Source: Exiguobacterium sp018617385 (GTDB lineage Bacteria > Bacillota > Bacilli > Exiguobacteriales > Exiguobacteriaceae). Taken from it: a DNA stretch of 64,000 nucleotides. The notes beneath the pieces were generated by a model that searched no databases, was not told the DNA's origin, and was given only the letters and a program-made list of their open reading frames with translations. How positions within the stretch are numbered: position 1 is the first letter of the stretch; each line of letters opens with the position of its first letter. The stretch spans positions 18,113-82,112 of the forward strand of contig NZ_JACSKA010000007.1 in the NCBI RefSeq assembly GCF_018617385.1, read 5' to 3'. The position numbers and the translations under genes were made by a program. Below, in pieces: positions 62,763-64,000 of the stretch.

Positions 62763-63041
62763 GCGTTTAAAAGATGGGCAGACAAGCTGACCGATGAATA
62801 GAGCGAGCTCTTTTTCACAGATCAGTATTGAGACATCGTCCACGATTTATTGACCTTCTGCCGGCTCCGCCGGGTGTGATTGAACTAAAAAACCCTTCTC
62901 GAGGAGCTGAATCGTGAGTCGCGGAGTTCTACTAACTATAGTTTTTCGCACATCGGCTCTGTGACACCGTTTTCGAATGAAGTAATGGGTGCGGTTACCT
63001 CCGCGTGTGACTGAAATTAAAACCAAAAAGGAGCTAATCTT
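62763..63041. other. non-coding leader with several hairpins (possible origin or leader RNA)
   Basis: About 280 bases with GCCGG/CCGGC-type and GCGG/CCGC hairpins (near 62858-62872 and 62990-63005) and a short AGAGC/GCTCT hairpin with T tail near 62797. Frames on the minus strand across it lack ribosome binding sites. It could hold a single-strand origin of the rolling-circle plasmid or a regulatory leader. Confidence 0.4.
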
Positions 63042-63716
63042 ATGAATCAACTATCTGAAACATCTACACAAACCACACGATCTATGCACGACGCATTAGA
63101 ACAATTCTATCCACAAGCAGTCTACGTACTTACACGTCGTCGTACAACACTGCAGTTACAGCCTACAAATCGCCATTTTACGTATCATCAATGGATTGAT
63201 CGCGCCTTACCGGTACGCCCAAATTACGTTGGACACTATATGAACGAGGCGATCCGTCATGTTTTCCCATCGAACAGTTCGGTAACTAAAACACAGTTTA
63301 CTCATTTGTTCCGAGATTACTTGAATCATGATCAGACGATTTTTAACTATTTTTCGACTGCGGTGGTTCATCAGATGTTTGTTCAATACAAGTCTTATCT
63401 GCAGTCTCTTGTCGATAACGCTCCTCCTGTTGACTACGAAACGGTCTTTCAAGTGGTTGTTCAATACCTTGAACAACCTACTTCTACGCTTCCACAAACA
63501 GTTCTATTCATTCCAGATTACGAAGTGTTGCTCGAGTCACCACAAAAGAATCGAAACGCAATTGCGTTTGTTGAGTCATTGATTCAATGGTATGTCGCAC
63601 ACAATCGTCCGATTTTCACGTTGTATCGCAGACAACTACGTCATCATTATCAAGGAGGTTTTACGGATTATGAAACAGTCAATCACTTTATCCAAGCACG
63701 CCGTCGAGCGATTTAA
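63042..63716 (+). CDS. hypothetical protein near the rolling-circle rep
   Basis: 224 aa; AAGGAG lies eight bases before the ATG. Soluble, rich in Gln, His, Tyr and Thr, mixed fold, with no catalytic motif that I can name. Basic end (RRQLRHHYQGGFTDYETVNHFIQARRRAI). It overlaps the next start by 47 bases, so the two are likely translated together. No family recognised. Confidence 0.65.
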   Translation: MNQLSETSTQTTRSMHDALEQFYPQAVYVLTRRRTTLQLQPTNRHFTYHQWIDRALPVRPNYVGHYMNEAIRHVFPSNSSVTKTQFTHLFRDYLNHDQTIFNYFSTAVVHQMFVQYKSYLQSLVDNAPPVDYETVFQVVVQYLEQPTSTLPQTVLFIPDYEVLLESPQKNRNAIAFVESLIQWYVAHNRPIFTLYRRQLRHHYQGGFTDYETVNHFIQARRRAI

Positions 63717-63888
63717 ACAACAGATTGGCAATGAGTTCTCGATATATGAGATGAAGCAATTTATCTATCGAGAACTCATTGGGTGGCCGATCTCGTATTC
63801 AATGAACAATCGAGACTACTATATTTTGCCTGACGTTACGTATGTGATGTCGAATCACCGTGTCGTAACACTGTATTTGCATCACTAA
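63670..63888 (+). CDS. small protein overlapping the preceding gene
   Basis: 72 aa from the ATG at 63670, with AAGGAGG eleven bases upstream inside the previous gene. LSKHAVERFKQQIGNEFS ... REL ... YYILPDVTYVMSNHRVVTLYLHH reads as a small alpha/beta fold. The SKHAVERF start occurs in some small toxin-like and hypothetical proteins. With the upstream gene it might be a toxin-antitoxin-like pair, but there is no firm evidence. Confidence 0.6.
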   Translation: MKQSITLSKHAVERFKQQIGNEFSIYEMKQFIYRELIGWPISYSMNNRDYYILPDVTYVMSNHRVVTLYLHH

Positions 63889-64000
63889 AATTAACACGTA
63901 GGAAGCGGAGCCATTATGTGTTGATTCTCGGAACAAGAGATTCTTGTTGATATAGCTTGTATGAGAGTAAAACTACCAGTCAGAGTTATGTCTTATTTAT
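63889..64000. other. window end, non-coding as seen
   Basis: The last 112 bases hold CACGTA/TATGTG-type inverted matches around 63896-63921 and no gene start that can be supported. Confidence 0.4.

Noticed and set aside
62847..63050. 67-codon minus-strand frame before the gene at 63042
   Set aside because: It runs across hairpins and has no start signal; the plus-strand leader reading is simpler.

Overview
The window looks like part of a large conjugative plasmid, or a fusion of plasmids, from a moderate-GC member of the Bacillota. An Exiguobacterium-like Bacillales host is my best guess. The evidence is strong AGGAGG-type ribosome binding sites, GTG/TTG starts, a Gram-positive type IV secretion system (T4SS) with a CwlT-like cell-wall hydrolase, a MobP-type relaxase, and three kinds of replication or partition machinery. 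I see no rRNA, tRNA, CRISPR array or complete insertion sequence. The host assignment is inference and was not checked by search.

Layout. 1-3795: end of a coiled-coil gene translationally coupled to a large UPF1/Dna2-type SF1 helicase with an N-terminal membrane segment. 4280-5296: secreted SH3b-repeat protein. 5732-13112: accessory and probable defence genes, namely an SRA-like/HNH nuclease, a convergent EVE-like/HNH nuclease, a secreted ComEC-type MBL protein with DUF3006, a patatin with a coupled 582-aa partner, and a PUA-like small protein. 13163-29034 (minus strand, clearly GC-richer): the conjugation module. It holds a pilin-like protein, VirD4, VirB6-like, VirB3-like, VirB4, lysozyme/M23 hydrolase, VirB8-like protein, a candidate oriT, the relaxase with ribbon-helix-helix helpers, and an ArdC-like antirestriction protein. 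Upstream of it lies a ~250-nt element with 19-bp terminal inverted repeats, then XRE regulators.

30166-38961: very AT-rich KAP-type NTPase locus, a tyrosine recombinase preceded by a lox-like perfect inverted repeat, an AbiJ_NTD3/nuclease protein, a decayed glyoxalase-family gene, and two unknown genes. 39223-42578: two probable replication proteins flanking about ten iterons. 43099-44268: SAR2788-like putative toxin with a candidate immunity partner. 44496-47531: four overlapping genes forming two tandem ParA/DNA-binding-partner pairs. 47656-49342: Abi_2-type HEPN protein and a ribbon-helix-helix/coiled-coil protein.

49617-58524: the most unusual part, a five-gene operon of beta-CASP metallo-beta-lactamase nuclease, a protein with a GrpE-like C-terminus, an Hsp70, a HEAT-repeat protein and a coiled-coil protein. 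I cannot match this set to a named system. 59829-61646: DUF2075 nuclease-ATPase. 61794-63888: a rolling-circle Rep_1 initiator and two unknown genes, probably the trace of a small plasmid that joined the large one. Three related GTATAC-type palindromes sit at 44330, 58602 and 59734, on both sides of the partition and Hsp70 operons.

Starts were chosen mainly from Shine-Dalgarno spacing. Domain calls come from motif reading and memory of the families, with no database search.
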